A stretch of DNA of 64,000 bases from Streptomyces sp. NBC_01353 (GTDB lineage: Bacteria > Actinomycetota > Actinomycetes > Streptomycetales > Streptomycetaceae), in contig NZ_CP108352.1 of the NCBI RefSeq assembly GCF_036237275.1, positions 7,713,501 through 7,777,500 of the forward strand, given 5' to 3'. Below the pieces are notes generated by a model. That model worked only from the letters and a program-made list of their open reading frames with translations, made no database searches and was not told where the DNA came from. The translations under genes and the position numbers were made by a program. Below, piece by piece: positions 30,937-40,194 of this stretch (the stretch's first letter is position 1; the number at the start of each line of letters is the position of its first letter).

Positions 30937-32433
30937 TCAGGAGACCGTCGCCGGGGTGTCCCGCAGGGTGACGTTGGCGTGGCTCTCCTGGAAGCTCTGG
31001 TCCGAGACGAGGGTCAGCCTGGCCGTGGACTGGAACTCCGGCAGGGTGGCTGAACCGCAGGAGACCATCGTGGTCTTGAGCTTGGCGACGGTCAGGGCGA
31101 GCCCTTCGTCGAGGTCACCCGCGTAGGGGACGTAACCGTCCACGCCTTCCTCGAAGACCAGCCCCTGACCGCCCTGGCCATAGCGCTGCCAGTTACGGGC
31201 TCGGTTCGAGCCCTCACCCCAGTACTCCTTCACGAAGCCGTCCCGGGTGGGCAGCTTCGCGCCGGCCGCCTGGTCGAAACGCGCGAAGTAGCGCCCCATC
31301 ATGACGAAGTCGGCCCCCATCGCCAGCGCCAGGGCGACGTGGTAGTCGTGCACCAGTCCGCCGTCGGAGCAGATCGGTACGTACGCGCCGGTGCGCTCGC
31401 GGAATGCGTCCCTGGCCGCCGCGACGTCCAGTACGGCGCTGGCCTGGCCGCGGCCGATTCCCTTCTGGTCGCGGGTGATGCAGATGGAACCGCCGCCCAC
31501 GCCGACCTTGACGAAGTCCGCCCCCGCCTCGGCGAGGAAGGTGAAGGCCTCGCCGTCGACCACGTTGCCACCGCCGACCGGGATCTCGGGATGGTGCTTC
31601 TTCACCCAGGTCAGGGCCTGCGCCTGCCAGTCGCTGTAGCCATCGGAGGAGTCGAAGCACAGCGCGTCCACGCCCGCCTCGACCAGGGCCGGGACGCGCT
31701 CCTGATAGTCATGGGTGTTGACGCCGGCCCCCACACGCAGGCGCTTGGCGGCGTCCACGGCCTGGTTCGGGAAGCGCTTGTTGTCCGTGTAGTCGGTACG
31801 GAACACCAGATGCTGCAGGTTGCCCTCGCCATCGAGTACGGGGAGGCAGTCCAGCCGTCCGTCCCACAGCCGGGCGTTGGCTTCGGAAAGCGTGGTGTCG
31901 GGTCCGACATGCGGCAGGTCGGCGATGGCGGTCATCCGCCCGCTGACCGGTTCGGTCAGGTCGTGACGTTGAGGGTGGAAGTCGCGGGAGGTCACCAGGC
32001 CGAGCAGGCGGCCGGTGGCGGTCCCGTCATGGGTGACCGCGGCGGTGCTGTGACCCGTGCGGCGCATGATGTCGACCAGGAGACCCAGGCTGTCGTCGGG
32101 GCGGAGGTTGGTGTCGCTGGTGACGAATCCGGCCTTGAAGTTCTTCACTTGGCGGACTGCTGCAGCCTGGTCGTGGATCGGCTGGTTGTGGTGCAGGAAA
32201 CTCAGTCCGCCGTTGCGAGCGAGCGCGATCGCGAGTTCCGGTGTGCTGACGGCCTGCATGATCGCGGATGTGAAAGGGGAGTGCAGCTCGATCGCCGGCG
32301 CCTCACCCACGATGTGCCGTACCAGGGGCGTGCGCAGGTCGACCGTCGCAGGGGAGCAGTCGGTCCGGGTCCGGTTCGGCAAGAGCAGAAACTCGTTGAA
32401 CGTCCGTGAGACCTCGGCGATGATCTGTGCCAC
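30937..32433 (-). CDS. IMP dehydrogenase of the Tritrichomonas foetus type
   Basis: This 498-residue protein has a (beta/alpha)8 barrel interrupted by a CBS pair (about 105-220). The catalytic loop GGGSICITRDQKGIGRGQ places the nucleophile at C318; the flap WGEGSNRARNWQRY puts the Arg-Tyr dyad at 417-418. From memory, T. foetus IMPDH (about 503 residues) has Cys319 and Arg418-Tyr419 in near-identical blocks, including NEYLL/NEFLL at the start and TLVS near the end. It converts IMP to XMP, the committed step to GTP. It starts at GTG 32433 behind a strong AGGAGG. It differs clearly from the usual actinobacterial GuaB/GuaB1/GuaB3 motifs. No neighbouring purine genes. Confidence 0.85.
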   Translation of the reverse strand: MAQIIAEVSRTFNEFLLLPNRTRTDCSPATVDLRTPLVRHIVGEAPAIELHSPFTSAIMQAVSTPELAIALARNGGLSFLHHNQPIHDQAAAVRQVKNFKAGFVTSDTNLRPDDSLGLLVDIMRRTGHSTAAVTHDGTATGRLLGLVTSRDFHPQRHDLTEPVSGRMTAIADLPHVGPDTTLSEANARLWDGRLDCLPVLDGEGNLQHLVFRTDYTDNKRFPNQAVDAAKRLRVGAGVNTHDYQERVPALVEAGVDALCFDSSDGYSDWQAQALTWVKKHHPEIPVGGGNVVDGEAFTFLAEAGADFVKVGVGGGSICITRDQKGIGRGQASAVLDVAAARDAFRERTGAYVPICSDGGLVHDYHVALALAMGADFVMMGRYFARFDQAAGAKLPTRDGFVKEYWGEGSNRARNWQRYGQGGQGLVFEEGVDGYVPYAGDLDEGLALTVAKLKTTMVSCGSATLPEFQSTARLTLVSDQSFQESHANVTLRDTPATVS

Positions 32434-32707
32434 TCGTTCCTCCTGACCCGTCGGCCGGGCCCGACTGCCCCGCCGTGAGGATCGCCCCCGTGTTCCAGGG
32501 CCCGGGCAGGCAGGGGTCGGCAAGGCAGCCGTGGAGGTGCCCACAGACTGCGGCAGAGCCCTGACCGGCCCGTGGATCGAACGGGGAGCGGTCGTGACCT
32601 GGCACCCTATCGATTGCCCAGCCGCTGCACGAATCGTGGGATCGGTGGCGCAGTCCGACCGGGGAGCGAGCGAGGCAGTGGGCGGCGTAATGGGGTCGTG
32701 GGGCTTC

Positions 32708-34096
32708 TCATTCTCCAACCGGTCCGTCGGGTCCATTTCGTCCGTCCGGACCGCCCGGGGCTCCCGGATTGCCGCCGTCCGTGAGAGCAGCGCGGCGCAG
32801 GGTGCGGACAGCCGGGATCGCGAACAGTGCCACGCAGCCCGCCAGGCAGGCGCCCGCCGACAACAGCAGCAGCCGCCCCGGGGAGGCCAGTGCGGTGGCC
32901 GGTCCCGCCAGTATCTGGCCGAGCGCGATCCCGGACACCGAGCCGGCCAACTCGTACGCGCTGACCCGGTTCAGCACCGCGGGTGGGGTGTGGGTCTGCA
33001 CGCTGGTCGCCCACATCACCGACCAGAACGCCAAGGCTCCGCCGCCGAGTACGTGGCCCGCCAGCAGCACCGGCAGACCGGCGCCCAGCGCCACGCACAG
33101 CGGCAGCACGGTGTAGAGCGCCATCGCCGCCGCGCCGGCGGCCAGTGGCCGGGTCGGGCGCAGCCGCAGTGCCAGCAGGCCGCCCAGCACCGTTCCGACC
33201 CCGAGGAAGGAGACCACAAGGCCGTAGGCGTTCGGGCCGAGCCGGGCGCCGATCAGCGTCGAGCTGAGCGGTACCAGCGGGCCGAAGAGCAGCACGCCGT
33301 AGACCACCCAGATCAGGATCACCGCCCACATCCACGTGCGGGCGCGGAATTCCTGCCACCCCTGGCGCAGGTCGCGGCGGAGTGAACTACCGGTGCGAGC
33401 AGGGGAGTCGGCGCCGTCCGGTGTGTCCGTGCGCGCGGCGGCCGGGGCGAGCCGGATGAGCGCCAGGCACAGGGCGCTGAGCAGGAAGGTGCCGGCGTCG
33501 ATCGCGTACACGGTTCCCGCGCTGGTCAGCGCGATCAGGAGCCCCGCCAAGGCCGGGCCGAGCAGATGCGCGAGCGCGTCGGCCACCTTGAGCGTGGCAT
33601 TGGCCCGCTGCGGCTCGCGGGCGACCAGCGGGACCATCCCGTTCACCCCCGGCAGGAACATCGCGACGGCCGCACCGGCCAAGGCCGCCATGGTCACCAG
33701 CAGCCAGAACGGCGGCGACCCGGCGAAGAACGCGGCAGCGAGGACACCTTGGGTGAGCACCCGGACGAGGTCCGCGCCGACCATCATCCGGCGGGCGCCG
33801 AACCGGTCGGCGAACACCCCGCCGAACAGGACCAGGAGGACGAAGGTCCCGGTCCAGATACCGAGGACGAAGCCGACCCCGGAGATCCCGTACAGCGGGC
33901 CGACCGCGAGCGCGGCGGCCACCGGCATCATCGCGTCGCCGAGCAGCGAGACCGCGCGGGCGGTGAAGTAGAGCGTGAAGCGCCGGTCCCACATCGGGGG
34001 CCGGGCGGGCGGCCGGGAGGTTCTCGGATCGGTCCGGGCGGTCTCGGCCTTGGCGGTCTCGGTCTGGGTCTGCTTCTGCGTCTGCGCGGTGGTCAC
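32708..34096 (-). CDS. MFS transporter, MDR type
   Basis: This 462-residue protein has a Thr/Gln-rich N-terminus and then about 12 hydrophobic helices. The motif A loop GVFADRFGARR after TM2 is typical of drug or siderophore exporters of the MFS_3 (EntS-like) group. The C-terminus ends in a Pro/Gly/Asp-rich tail. It starts at GTG 34096, and no strong Shine-Dalgarno is visible, so it may be leaderless. It is divergent from the AraC-type regulator across 72 bases holding dyads. Confidence 0.8.
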   Translation of the reverse strand: MTTAQTQKQTQTETAKAETARTDPRTSRPPARPPMWDRRFTLYFTARAVSLLGDAMMPVAAALAVGPLYGISGVGFVLGIWTGTFVLLVLFGGVFADRFGARRMMVGADLVRVLTQGVLAAAFFAGSPPFWLLVTMAALAGAAVAMFLPGVNGMVPLVAREPQRANATLKVADALAHLLGPALAGLLIALTSAGTVYAIDAGTFLLSALCLALIRLAPAAARTDTPDGADSPARTGSSLRRDLRQGWQEFRARTWMWAVILIWVVYGVLLFGPLVPLSSTLIGARLGPNAYGLVVSFLGVGTVLGGLLALRLRPTRPLAAGAAAMALYTVLPLCVALGAGLPVLLAGHVLGGGALAFWSVMWATSVQTHTPPAVLNRVSAYELAGSVSGIALGQILAGPATALASPGRLLLLSAGACLAGCVALFAIPAVRTLRRAALTDGGNPGAPGGPDGRNGPDGPVGE

Positions 34097-34105
34097 AGGA
34101 CAGAT

Positions 34106-34126
34106 ATTGGACTGGACCAATCGGTC
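34106..34126. promoter_or_regulatory. Overlapping dyads in the MFS/AraC divergent promoter
   Basis: ATTGG-N6-CCAAT (34106-34121) overlaps GACC-AATC-GGTC (34115-34126). Both are perfect and lie in the 72-base gap between the divergent genes. They are candidate sites for the adjacent regulator. Confidence 0.5.
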
Positions 34127-34168
34127 AAACCCAGTGTCCCGAACGACATGAAGGGGTACTTTCGCGCC

Positions 34169-35158
34169 ATGACGCTTCGTTCGCTGCCGAAGTCCCCGGC
34201 GCCGCACCGGGTCGTGGCCCTGCTGCAGCCGCCGCAGTCGACCTTCCCGCTGGCCTGCGCGACCGAGGTGTTCGGCGACCACGGCCCGGAGATCCCCGCC
34301 CGTTACGCGTTCGAGGTCTGCACCGAACACCCCGGCGCGGTGCGCACCCAGGCCGGCTACGACATGCTGGTCACGACTGGCCTGGACGCGTTGGAGCGGG
34401 CGGACACCGTGCTTGTCCCCGGCTGGCAGCAGCCGGTCGGCACCGAGGTGCCGTCGGCCGTGGTCACGGCGGTCCGCCGGGCTCACCGGCGCGGTGCGCG
34501 GATCGTCGGCATCTGTTCGGGCGCCTTCGTGCTCGCCGCCGCCGGACTCCTGGACGGTCGGCGGGCCGCCACCCATTGGGCCCGGGCCGCCGAGCTGGCC
34601 GCCCGGTTCCCGCAGGTCCGGGTCGACCCCGCGGTGCTCTACGTGGACCACGGCGACGTCGCCACCAGCGCCGGATCGGCGGCCGGTGTGGACCTCTGCC
34701 TGCACCTGGTGAGCGTCGACCAGGGCGCCGCGTACGCGATGCGCATCGCGCGGCAGATGGTGATGCCGCCGCACCGCGAGGGCTGCCAGCTGCAGTACGC
34801 CGAACTGCCCACCTCCGGACCGGTCGCCGACTCCCTGGCCCCGCTCCTTGAGTGGCTGGCCGGGCGACTCGACCAGCCGGTCAGCGTCGCCGAGATGGCG
34901 GTCCGCTCGCAGGTCTCGGCCCGGACGCTGACCCGGCGCTTCACCGAGCAGCTGGGCATCAGTCCCGGACGCTGGCTGCTGGACCGGCGGATCGCCGCCA
35001 CCCGGGCGCTGCTGGAGGAGACCGACCTGCCTGTGGAAACCATCGCGCACCGCGTCGGGCTCTCCTCGGCCGTCAACCTGCGCCGCCGCTTCCACGAGGC
35101 CCTGCGCACCACGCCCGCTGCTTACCGGCGAGCCTTCCGCGCGGACAAGACCGGCTAG
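34169..35158 (+). CDS. GlxA-type AraC-family regulator (DJ-1/PfpI + HTH)
   Basis: This 329-residue protein has an N-terminal DJ-1/PfpI-like domain (about 12-190) with GICSGAFVLAAAGLLDGRRA, where the Cys sits at the nucleophile elbow. A C-terminal AraC double HTH (about 220-325) follows, with VSARTLTRRFTEQLGISPGR and IAHRVGLSSAVNLRRRFHEA. Such regulators control detoxification and efflux genes. The start at ATG 34169 is the likeliest; an in-frame ATG at 34148 is possible. The divergent MFS gene is the natural target. Confidence 0.88.
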   Translation: MTLRSLPKSPAPHRVVALLQPPQSTFPLACATEVFGDHGPEIPARYAFEVCTEHPGAVRTQAGYDMLVTTGLDALERADTVLVPGWQQPVGTEVPSAVVTAVRRAHRRGARIVGICSGAFVLAAAGLLDGRRAATHWARAAELAARFPQVRVDPAVLYVDHGDVATSAGSAAGVDLCLHLVSVDQGAAYAMRIARQMVMPPHREGCQLQYAELPTSGPVADSLAPLLEWLAGRLDQPVSVAEMAVRSQVSARTLTRRFTEQLGISPGRWLLDRRIAATRALLEETDLPVETIAHRVGLSSAVNLRRRFHEALRTTPAAYRRAFRADKTG

Positions 35159-35342
35159 GGCGGAGCTTCGGCGGCCAGGCGCCGTACCGCATCTGGTGCA
35201 GATACCCGCTTCGATATGTCCATGCCGACGAGTTCTGGCTCAACGTCCGTCGCATCCACAGGCCTTGACGATTGCTCGATGCAATGCCGCCCGGTCGCTA
35301 CGAGCCCGCGGGGCCCCGGCTCGTCCGGTCCATCGCGGACGG

Positions 35343-36122
35343 TCAACCGCGTACGTGCAGCCCGAAGCCTGTGCGGCCCGCGGGCTCCAGTCCCTCCTTC
35401 AGGTGCAGTGAAGGGATCTCGTAGTCGCCGAAGTTCTGCCGTCGGAACGCGATCGGCTCGGTCGACTCCAGGGTGAGCAGGCGCTGCTCCCAGGCCTTGG
35501 CGACGTCCGGGTAGTCCTCGTCGGTCATCCGGTCGGTGCCGTACAGCACGAACGGCGGCAGCACCTCGATGCCCGGGTAGTAGAGGATGCCGTGGTGGAT
35601 CGGGAACAGCAGATCGTCGATGGGGCCGTTGATCCCGCGGGCGGCGTAGTGCTTCTCCGGGCCGCCGGCGGTCACCGACAGCAGGGCCTTCCTGCCCGCG
35701 AGGGTGCCCTCGCCGAAGCGCTCTCCGTACCTGGTGTCGCTGTGCTCGCCGACGCCGTACGCGAAGTGGAAGGTGAACACCCGGTCCACCCAGCCCTTGA
35801 GGATCGCGGGCATCGTGTACCACCACAGCGGGAACTGGAAGATGATCGTGTCGGCCCACAGGAGCTTCTCCTGCTCGGCGAGGACGTCCGGGGTGAGCGT
35901 CCCGGCGTCGAAGGCACGGCCCGAGTCCCGGGCGACCTTCAGCGGACTTGAGGCGTCGGGGCCGTAGTCCGCGGCGTCCACGACCGCCTTCCAGTTCATC
36001 GCGTACAGATCGCTCACCCGTACCTCGTGCCCGGCGTTCTCCAATGTGGACACCGCGAGGTCCTTCAGCGAGCTGTTGAGCGACTTCGGCTCCGGGTGGG
36101 CGTGGACGATCAGCGTCTTCAT
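35343..36122 (-). CDS. NAD(P)H-dependent quinone-reductase-like flavoprotein
   Basis: This 259-residue flavodoxin-fold protein of the NQO1/MdaB group has MKTLIVHAHPEPKSLNSSL (FMN/FAD phosphate loop), IIFQFPLWWYTMPAILKGW and RVFTFHFAYG, and GRKALLSVTAGGP. It reduces quinones or related electrophiles by two electrons. It is divergent from the XRE-family regulator at 36261, with 138 bases between them. Confidence 0.88.
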   Translation of the reverse strand: MKTLIVHAHPEPKSLNSSLKDLAVSTLENAGHEVRVSDLYAMNWKAVVDAADYGPDASSPLKVARDSGRAFDAGTLTPDVLAEQEKLLWADTIIFQFPLWWYTMPAILKGWVDRVFTFHFAYGVGEHSDTRYGERFGEGTLAGRKALLSVTAGGPEKHYAARGINGPIDDLLFPIHHGILYYPGIEVLPPFVLYGTDRMTDEDYPDVAKAWEQRLLTLESTEPIAFRRQNFGDYEIPSLHLKEGLEPAGRTGFGLHVRG

Positions 36123-36260
36123 GGGAACTCCTTCGGATCGGGTGCCTTCGATCCTGGCCGCCGCGCCGCCCGGCGTTCAGGGACGCCGCTTCCATCGGAC
36201 GGGACTTCCTGGTATCGGCAGGGCCACCTTCACGGGCACCGCCGAGGCCATACTGGGGAC

Positions 36261-37109
36261 ATGGACGATCTTGCGGGCTTCCTGCGGACCCGGCGTTCCC
36301 GCGTCGACCCGGCGGCCGTCGGCATCCCCACCGACAGCCGCCGCCGGGTCGAAGGGCTGCGCCGCGAAGAGGTCGCTCACCTTTCCGGAGTCAGCGTCGA
36401 CTACTACGTACGCCTCGAGCAGGGCCGCGCGACCCAGCCCTCCGAGCAGGTCCTCGACGCGCTCGCCCGTGTCCTCGGCCTCGACGAGACCGAGCGCGGG
36501 CACCTCTACCGGCTCGCCCGGCAGCGCCGCCGCCGGGCGAAGGCGCCGGGCGGGCGGGTCCGGCCGGAGCTGCTGCGCGTCCTCGACCTGGTGGCCGACG
36601 CACCCGCGCTGATCATGGACCACCGCCTCGACGTGCTCGCCGGGAACCGCCTCGCCGGGCTCCTCTACGGCCGGCCGATGCCGGGCCTGAACACCGCCCG
36701 ACACATCTTCCTCGAGGAGGCCGAGCGCGGCCTTTACGCGGACTGGGAGACATGCACCCTCGACGTGGTCGGGCATCTGCGCCTGGCCGCCGGAAGATAC
36801 CCCGAGGACCCCCGCCTGGCCTCGCTCATCGGCGAGTTGGCGATGGGCAGCGAGCGCTTCCGCCGCCTCTGGGCCCGCGCGGACGTGCGCGCCCGCACCC
36901 ATGGACGCAAGGCGTACCGGCACCCGCTGGTGGGACTCCTCGAACTGCACCAGGAGAACTTCGCACTGCCGGGCGAAGCGGGCATGGAGCTACTGGTGCT
37001 GTCCGCGGCCCCCGACAGCCCCGCCGAGGACGGGCTGCGCCTGCTCGCGGGCCTTGGCGCGGACGGCGGTGACCCGCATCCCGCGGTGAAGGCTCAGGTC
37101 CGCGACTGA
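36261..37109 (+). CDS. XRE-family regulator with MmyB-type ligand domain
   Basis: This 282-residue protein has an HTH at about residues 5-75 (RVEGLRREEVAHLSGVSVDY YVRLEQGR). A MmyB-like C-terminal domain (about 100-265) follows, beginning ALIMDHRLDVLAGNRLA, a fold that binds fatty-acid-like ligands. The ATG at 36261 begins the homology. Such regulators usually repress a divergent oxidoreductase gene, here the flavoprotein at 35343-36122. Confidence 0.87.
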   Translation: MDDLAGFLRTRRSRVDPAAVGIPTDSRRRVEGLRREEVAHLSGVSVDYYVRLEQGRATQPSEQVLDALARVLGLDETERGHLYRLARQRRRRAKAPGGRVRPELLRVLDLVADAPALIMDHRLDVLAGNRLAGLLYGRPMPGLNTARHIFLEEAERGLYADWETCTLDVVGHLRLAAGRYPEDPRLASLIGELAMGSERFRRLWARADVRARTHGRKAYRHPLVGLLELHQENFALPGEAGMELLVLSAAPDSPAEDGLRLLAGLGADGGDPHPAVKAQVRD

Positions 37110-37192
37110 CTCGACGACGCCCGCCCACGGCCGGGAACACTCGACACCGACGGCCTTCCGGTCCCTCATCTACGGCGTGAAGAGTCTCCCGG

Positions 37193-37501
37193 TCACCTGG
37201 GACGTGTGACCGCGAAACGTGACGGGTGAGGTGGCGTGCGGTCGCCGGTGACCCGCACCCGCAGGAGGTAGGGGATGCCGGTGCTGATCGCCTCGGCCTG
37301 CTCGCGCAGATCGGCCGGGGCGAACCCGAGCAGCGCACGGTCGGCGGCCGCGTGCAGCAGGGGCAGGATCTCGCCCGGGGGCCGGCCGCGGTGCGTCACG
37401 GCGAGCTCGGCGAACGCCCGCTGATACGGAGATCCGTACGCGCTGGCGCTGTCGGCCAGGAGGTGATCCAGGTGCTGCCGGTCCACGCTGATCTCAGTCA
37501 T
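37193..37501 (-). CDS. Hypothetical protein
   Basis: This 102-residue protein begins MTEISVDRQHLDHLLADSAS. It is mostly helical and ends in a basic tail. An upstream in-frame ATG would add 14 residues. The codon pattern is coding-like, with GC-rich third positions. No motif is recognised. Confidence 0.5.
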   Translation of the reverse strand: MTEISVDRQHLDHLLADSASAYGSPYQRAFAELAVTHRGRPPGEILPLLHAAADRALLGFAPADLREQAEAISTGIPYLLRVRVTGDRTPPHPSRFAVTRPR

Positions 37502-37714
37502 GAACTGCTCCCTTGCGCCGGTGGCCGGCAAGGCCCGGCCCATCTCTACGACCGTACGAGCAGGGTCTGACAGTGGGCCTGGGCGCGCGCCTTCGCCCTC
37601 CCGTGGGGAGTCGAGAGGGGTGGCGCGGTCTCGTCGGCAGGGCAGACCGCCCGTAGTTGAGGCGTGGGGCCGGGATGTGAAGGCCGGTTCTGGGGTGCCA
37701 GGCGGGCAGCGATA

Positions 37715-38251
37715 TCAGTCCTGGTCGGCGCTGGACAGGGCGTCGGTGATCAGGCGGGTGGCGAAGTCGCGGTCGTCGGTGAGCCGGTTGATGTGTTCCG
37801 CGAGCAGGAAGGCCGTGGCTTCCAGGGGGTTCATCTCGTCCTCGGTCCAGTCTCCGTACTGCTGGCGCCACAGGCTGGGACTCAGGCCGGTGCCTGCTGC
37901 GACGAGCAGGCCGGCCATGGTGGGGATGACCTCGGGGCGGACGCTCTTGGGCATCTTGCGCATCGAGGCCACGAGGTTGGGCACGACATACGCGATGACG
38001 TCCTTGTCGTGGTCCTCGTAGGCCATCCGCAGCCACTTCATGAACATGAAGATGAGCGTGCACGCGCCGTCCAGGAGGTCGTCGGCTTCCCTGGGGCTCA
38101 AGGACGCCGTGAACTGTTCGACCAGCTGCTGCTGTTCGGGGTCGCTCTCGGTCCTGCCGTCGTAGATGGCTTTGAGCCGGGAGTCGATCATCATGAGTGC
38201 TGCACCCACATCGCCGGCGGGAGCGTACTTGGAGTCGCAGGGCGACGGCAC
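37715..38251 (-). CDS. Hypothetical protein
   Basis: This 178-residue protein is mostly helical. A hydrophobic stretch, DGACTLIFMFMKWLRMAY, lies near the middle. Its Asp/Glu-rich ends suggest a soluble protein. I chose the GTG at 38251 because AGGAGG ends six bases before it; an ATG 15 bases upstream lies inside that ribosome site. No family recognised, and no operon partner. Confidence 0.65.
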   Translation of the reverse strand: MPSPCDSKYAPAGDVGAALMMIDSRLKAIYDGRTESDPEQQQLVEQFTASLSPREADDLLDGACTLIFMFMKWLRMAYEDHDKDVIAYVVPNLVASMRKMPKSVRPEVIPTMAGLLVAAGTGLSPSLWRQQYGDWTEDEMNPLEATAFLLAEHINRLTDDRDFATRLITDALSSADQD

Positions 38252-38541
38252 AGGATTCCTCCTCATGTGACCACGGCAGGAAGCGCGGTATGTCCGTACG
38301 GTAGACCGCCGATCAGACGGGGAGCCTGCGTTTTCGGAAGGCGGACCCCTTAGGGGCACGAAGGCGCCCTACGACTCAGCTCGCCGAACATGCGTACCTC
38401 GGATGCCCACTCGCCGTGCCCTGTTGCGGGTGGTGCCGGGAGCCTGAGAACCTGCCGGACGTCCGCACCGGAGGGTCAGGGGGACCGATGTACCGTCAGC
38501 GAGTGACCGCCCGCACCGTGTTCGGCGGCTGAAGTCCGGCG

Positions 38542-39282
38542 ATGGACGCCACGACCGGAACCCGCGCCCTCTCGTTCAGCACGGCCGCGGCGCGGTACGC
38601 CGCTCACCGGCCTTCGTATCCGCCCACGCTCTTCGAGGCTCTGAAAGATCTCACCGGCCGCGACCCGGCCGGTGCCCGTGTCGCCGACGTCGGCGCGGGC
38701 ACCGGTATCGCGACCGCCCTGCTGGACGCGTACGGAGCCCGGGTGGTCGCGGTCGAACCGGGCGAGGGAATGGCCGCCGAGTTCCGCCGCCGTCATCCGC
38801 GCATCCCCCTCGTACGCGGGGACGGCAACCGGCTGCCGCTCGCCACGGGCTCCCTCGATCTGCTCACCTACGCCCAGTCCTGGCACTGGACCGACCCCAA
38901 TCAGGCCGTCCCCGAGGTGCTGCGCGTGCTGCGGCCCGGCGGCGCCCTGGCTGTCTGGTCGAACGACCCCGACCTGAGCGTCGAGTGGATCGCCGACCAG
39001 CACACCCGGATCGAAGAGCGCTTCGGTCCTGGCTTCTACACCAACCAACGGCCCCGCTCCCAGGGCGGCCTGGAGTTCGCGACCCGGCTGCTGCCCTGGT
39101 CGCGCCGTATCTCCGTCGACGGGCACCTGGCCAAGCTGTCCACCCACTCCCTCTTCCTGATCGGTGAACCGGGCACGGACGCGTTCCTCGTCGACGAGCA
39201 CCGACGCCTGACCGCCCTGTGCCCCGACGGTTGGATCGAGGAGCACTACGTGGTCGACCTGAGGGTGGCCCTGCGGCCCTGA
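38542..39282 (+). CDS. Class I SAM-dependent methyltransferase
   Basis: This 246-residue protein has motif I VADVGAGTGIATALL (about 47-61), the acidic ribose-binding E in VVAVEPGEGM, and motif II-III LDLLTYAQSWHWTDPN, a signature of the Methyltransf_11/25 group (YcgJ-like small-molecule methyltransferases). The N-terminal FSTAAARYAAHRPSYP block is typical. The substrate is unknown and no biosynthetic neighbours are present. Confidence 0.87.
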   Translation: MDATTGTRALSFSTAAARYAAHRPSYPPTLFEALKDLTGRDPAGARVADVGAGTGIATALLDAYGARVVAVEPGEGMAAEFRRRHPRIPLVRGDGNRLPLATGSLDLLTYAQSWHWTDPNQAVPEVLRVLRPGGALAVWSNDPDLSVEWIADQHTRIEERFGPGFYTNQRPRSQGGLEFATRLLPWSRRISVDGHLAKLSTHSLFLIGEPGTDAFLVDEHRRLTALCPDGWIEEHYVVDLRVALRP

Positions 39283-39404
39283 CCCACTCGGCGGCTGTGC
39301 GGGGACCGGCCAGGTGTGCGGCGGCACCGGCCTCTACGACCAGCCGGGCATCGAACAGTCGGCGTCGACAGGTGCTGCCCCCTCTTCGGCCGGCGACCGC
39401 AGTC

Positions 39405-40136
39405 TCATCCGCGCTCGCGGAGGTACGCCTCCAGTTCGGCGGCCCCGGTCAGCATCGCCCGCCCGCGGGCGGACAGTCGGCCGCGCCAGTCGTACAGTGC
39501 CGCCTCCAGCGGCTCCAGTCCGCCGGCCGCCCGCACCTGGGCGATCAGTGGGGCGATCTGCCCCAGCAGGTGGCCGCCCCGCCTGAGTTGGTGGGCCAGC
39601 CGGGCGTCCCGTACGTCGGCCTCGTCGTAGACGCGGTACCCGGTCAGCGGGTCGCGGCGCGGGCGCACCAGCCCGGCGCGCTCCCATTTGCGCAGCGTCG
39701 CGGGCCGGATTCCGAGTTCTCCCGCCAGCGGCCCGATGAACGTGCCGCCAGGCCCGCACACCGCGGCCGGCTCGGATGCCGCACCGGGCTCCAGGTCGCG
39801 GAGGGCGCTCTCCACGGCCTGGAGGGTCAGGCGGTCGTCGAGGAGCTGGGCATGGCTCTCGTCGATGAGGCGGAACGCCTCCTCGGCCGCGCCCTCGTTC
39901 ACCGCCCGCATGATCGACGTCGCGGTCTGATGGCCGTGGCCGGGCACCAGTGCGAGGAACGCGCGAAGGGCCCCCGCGTGCAGCGGCGTGTAGGTGCGGT
40001 AGCCGTGGGGTGTGCGACCGGCGGCCGGAAGGATGCCGGCCTCCTCGTAGTTCCTGATCGCCTGCGTGGACAGACCTTGCTCGCGTGCCAGATCGACCGG
40101 CCTGAGCCGATCCCCGGTTTGAAGGTTTCGCCCCAT
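39405..40136 (-). CDS. TioE-type double MerR regulator
   Basis: This 243-residue protein has two MerR-like winged helices. One is at the N-terminus (RPVDLAREQGLSTQAIRNY ... GYRTY) and one in the second half (GPLAGELGIRPATLRKWER ... GYRVY). This layout is that of TioE-family regulators found next to erythromycin-esterase genes in Streptomyces. The ATG at 40136 gives a start free of the divergent promoter. It faces the esterase-like gene across 58 bases holding a perfect dyad. Confidence 0.87.
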   Translation of the reverse strand: MGRNLQTGDRLRPVDLAREQGLSTQAIRNYEEAGILPAAGRTPHGYRTYTPLHAGALRAFLALVPGHGHQTATSIMRAVNEGAAEEAFRLIDESHAQLLDDRLTLQAVESALRDLEPGAASEPAAVCGPGGTFIGPLAGELGIRPATLRKWERAGLVRPRRDPLTGYRVYDEADVRDARLAHQLRRGGHLLGQIAPLIAQVRAAGGLEPLEAALYDWRGRLSARGRAMLTGAAELEAYLRERG

Positions 40137-40173
40137 GATCCTGCCGATAGCGTGGAAAAGTTTCAATCGAAAG

Positions 40174-40191
40174 TTCAACGATACCGTTGAA
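40174..40191. promoter_or_regulatory. Operator dyad TTCAACG-N4-CGTTGAA
   Basis: This perfect 7+4+7 inverted repeat lies 3 bases before the esterase-like start and 37 bases from the regulator start. It is probably bound by the double-MerR protein. Confidence 0.7.
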
Positions 40192-40194
40192 GGC

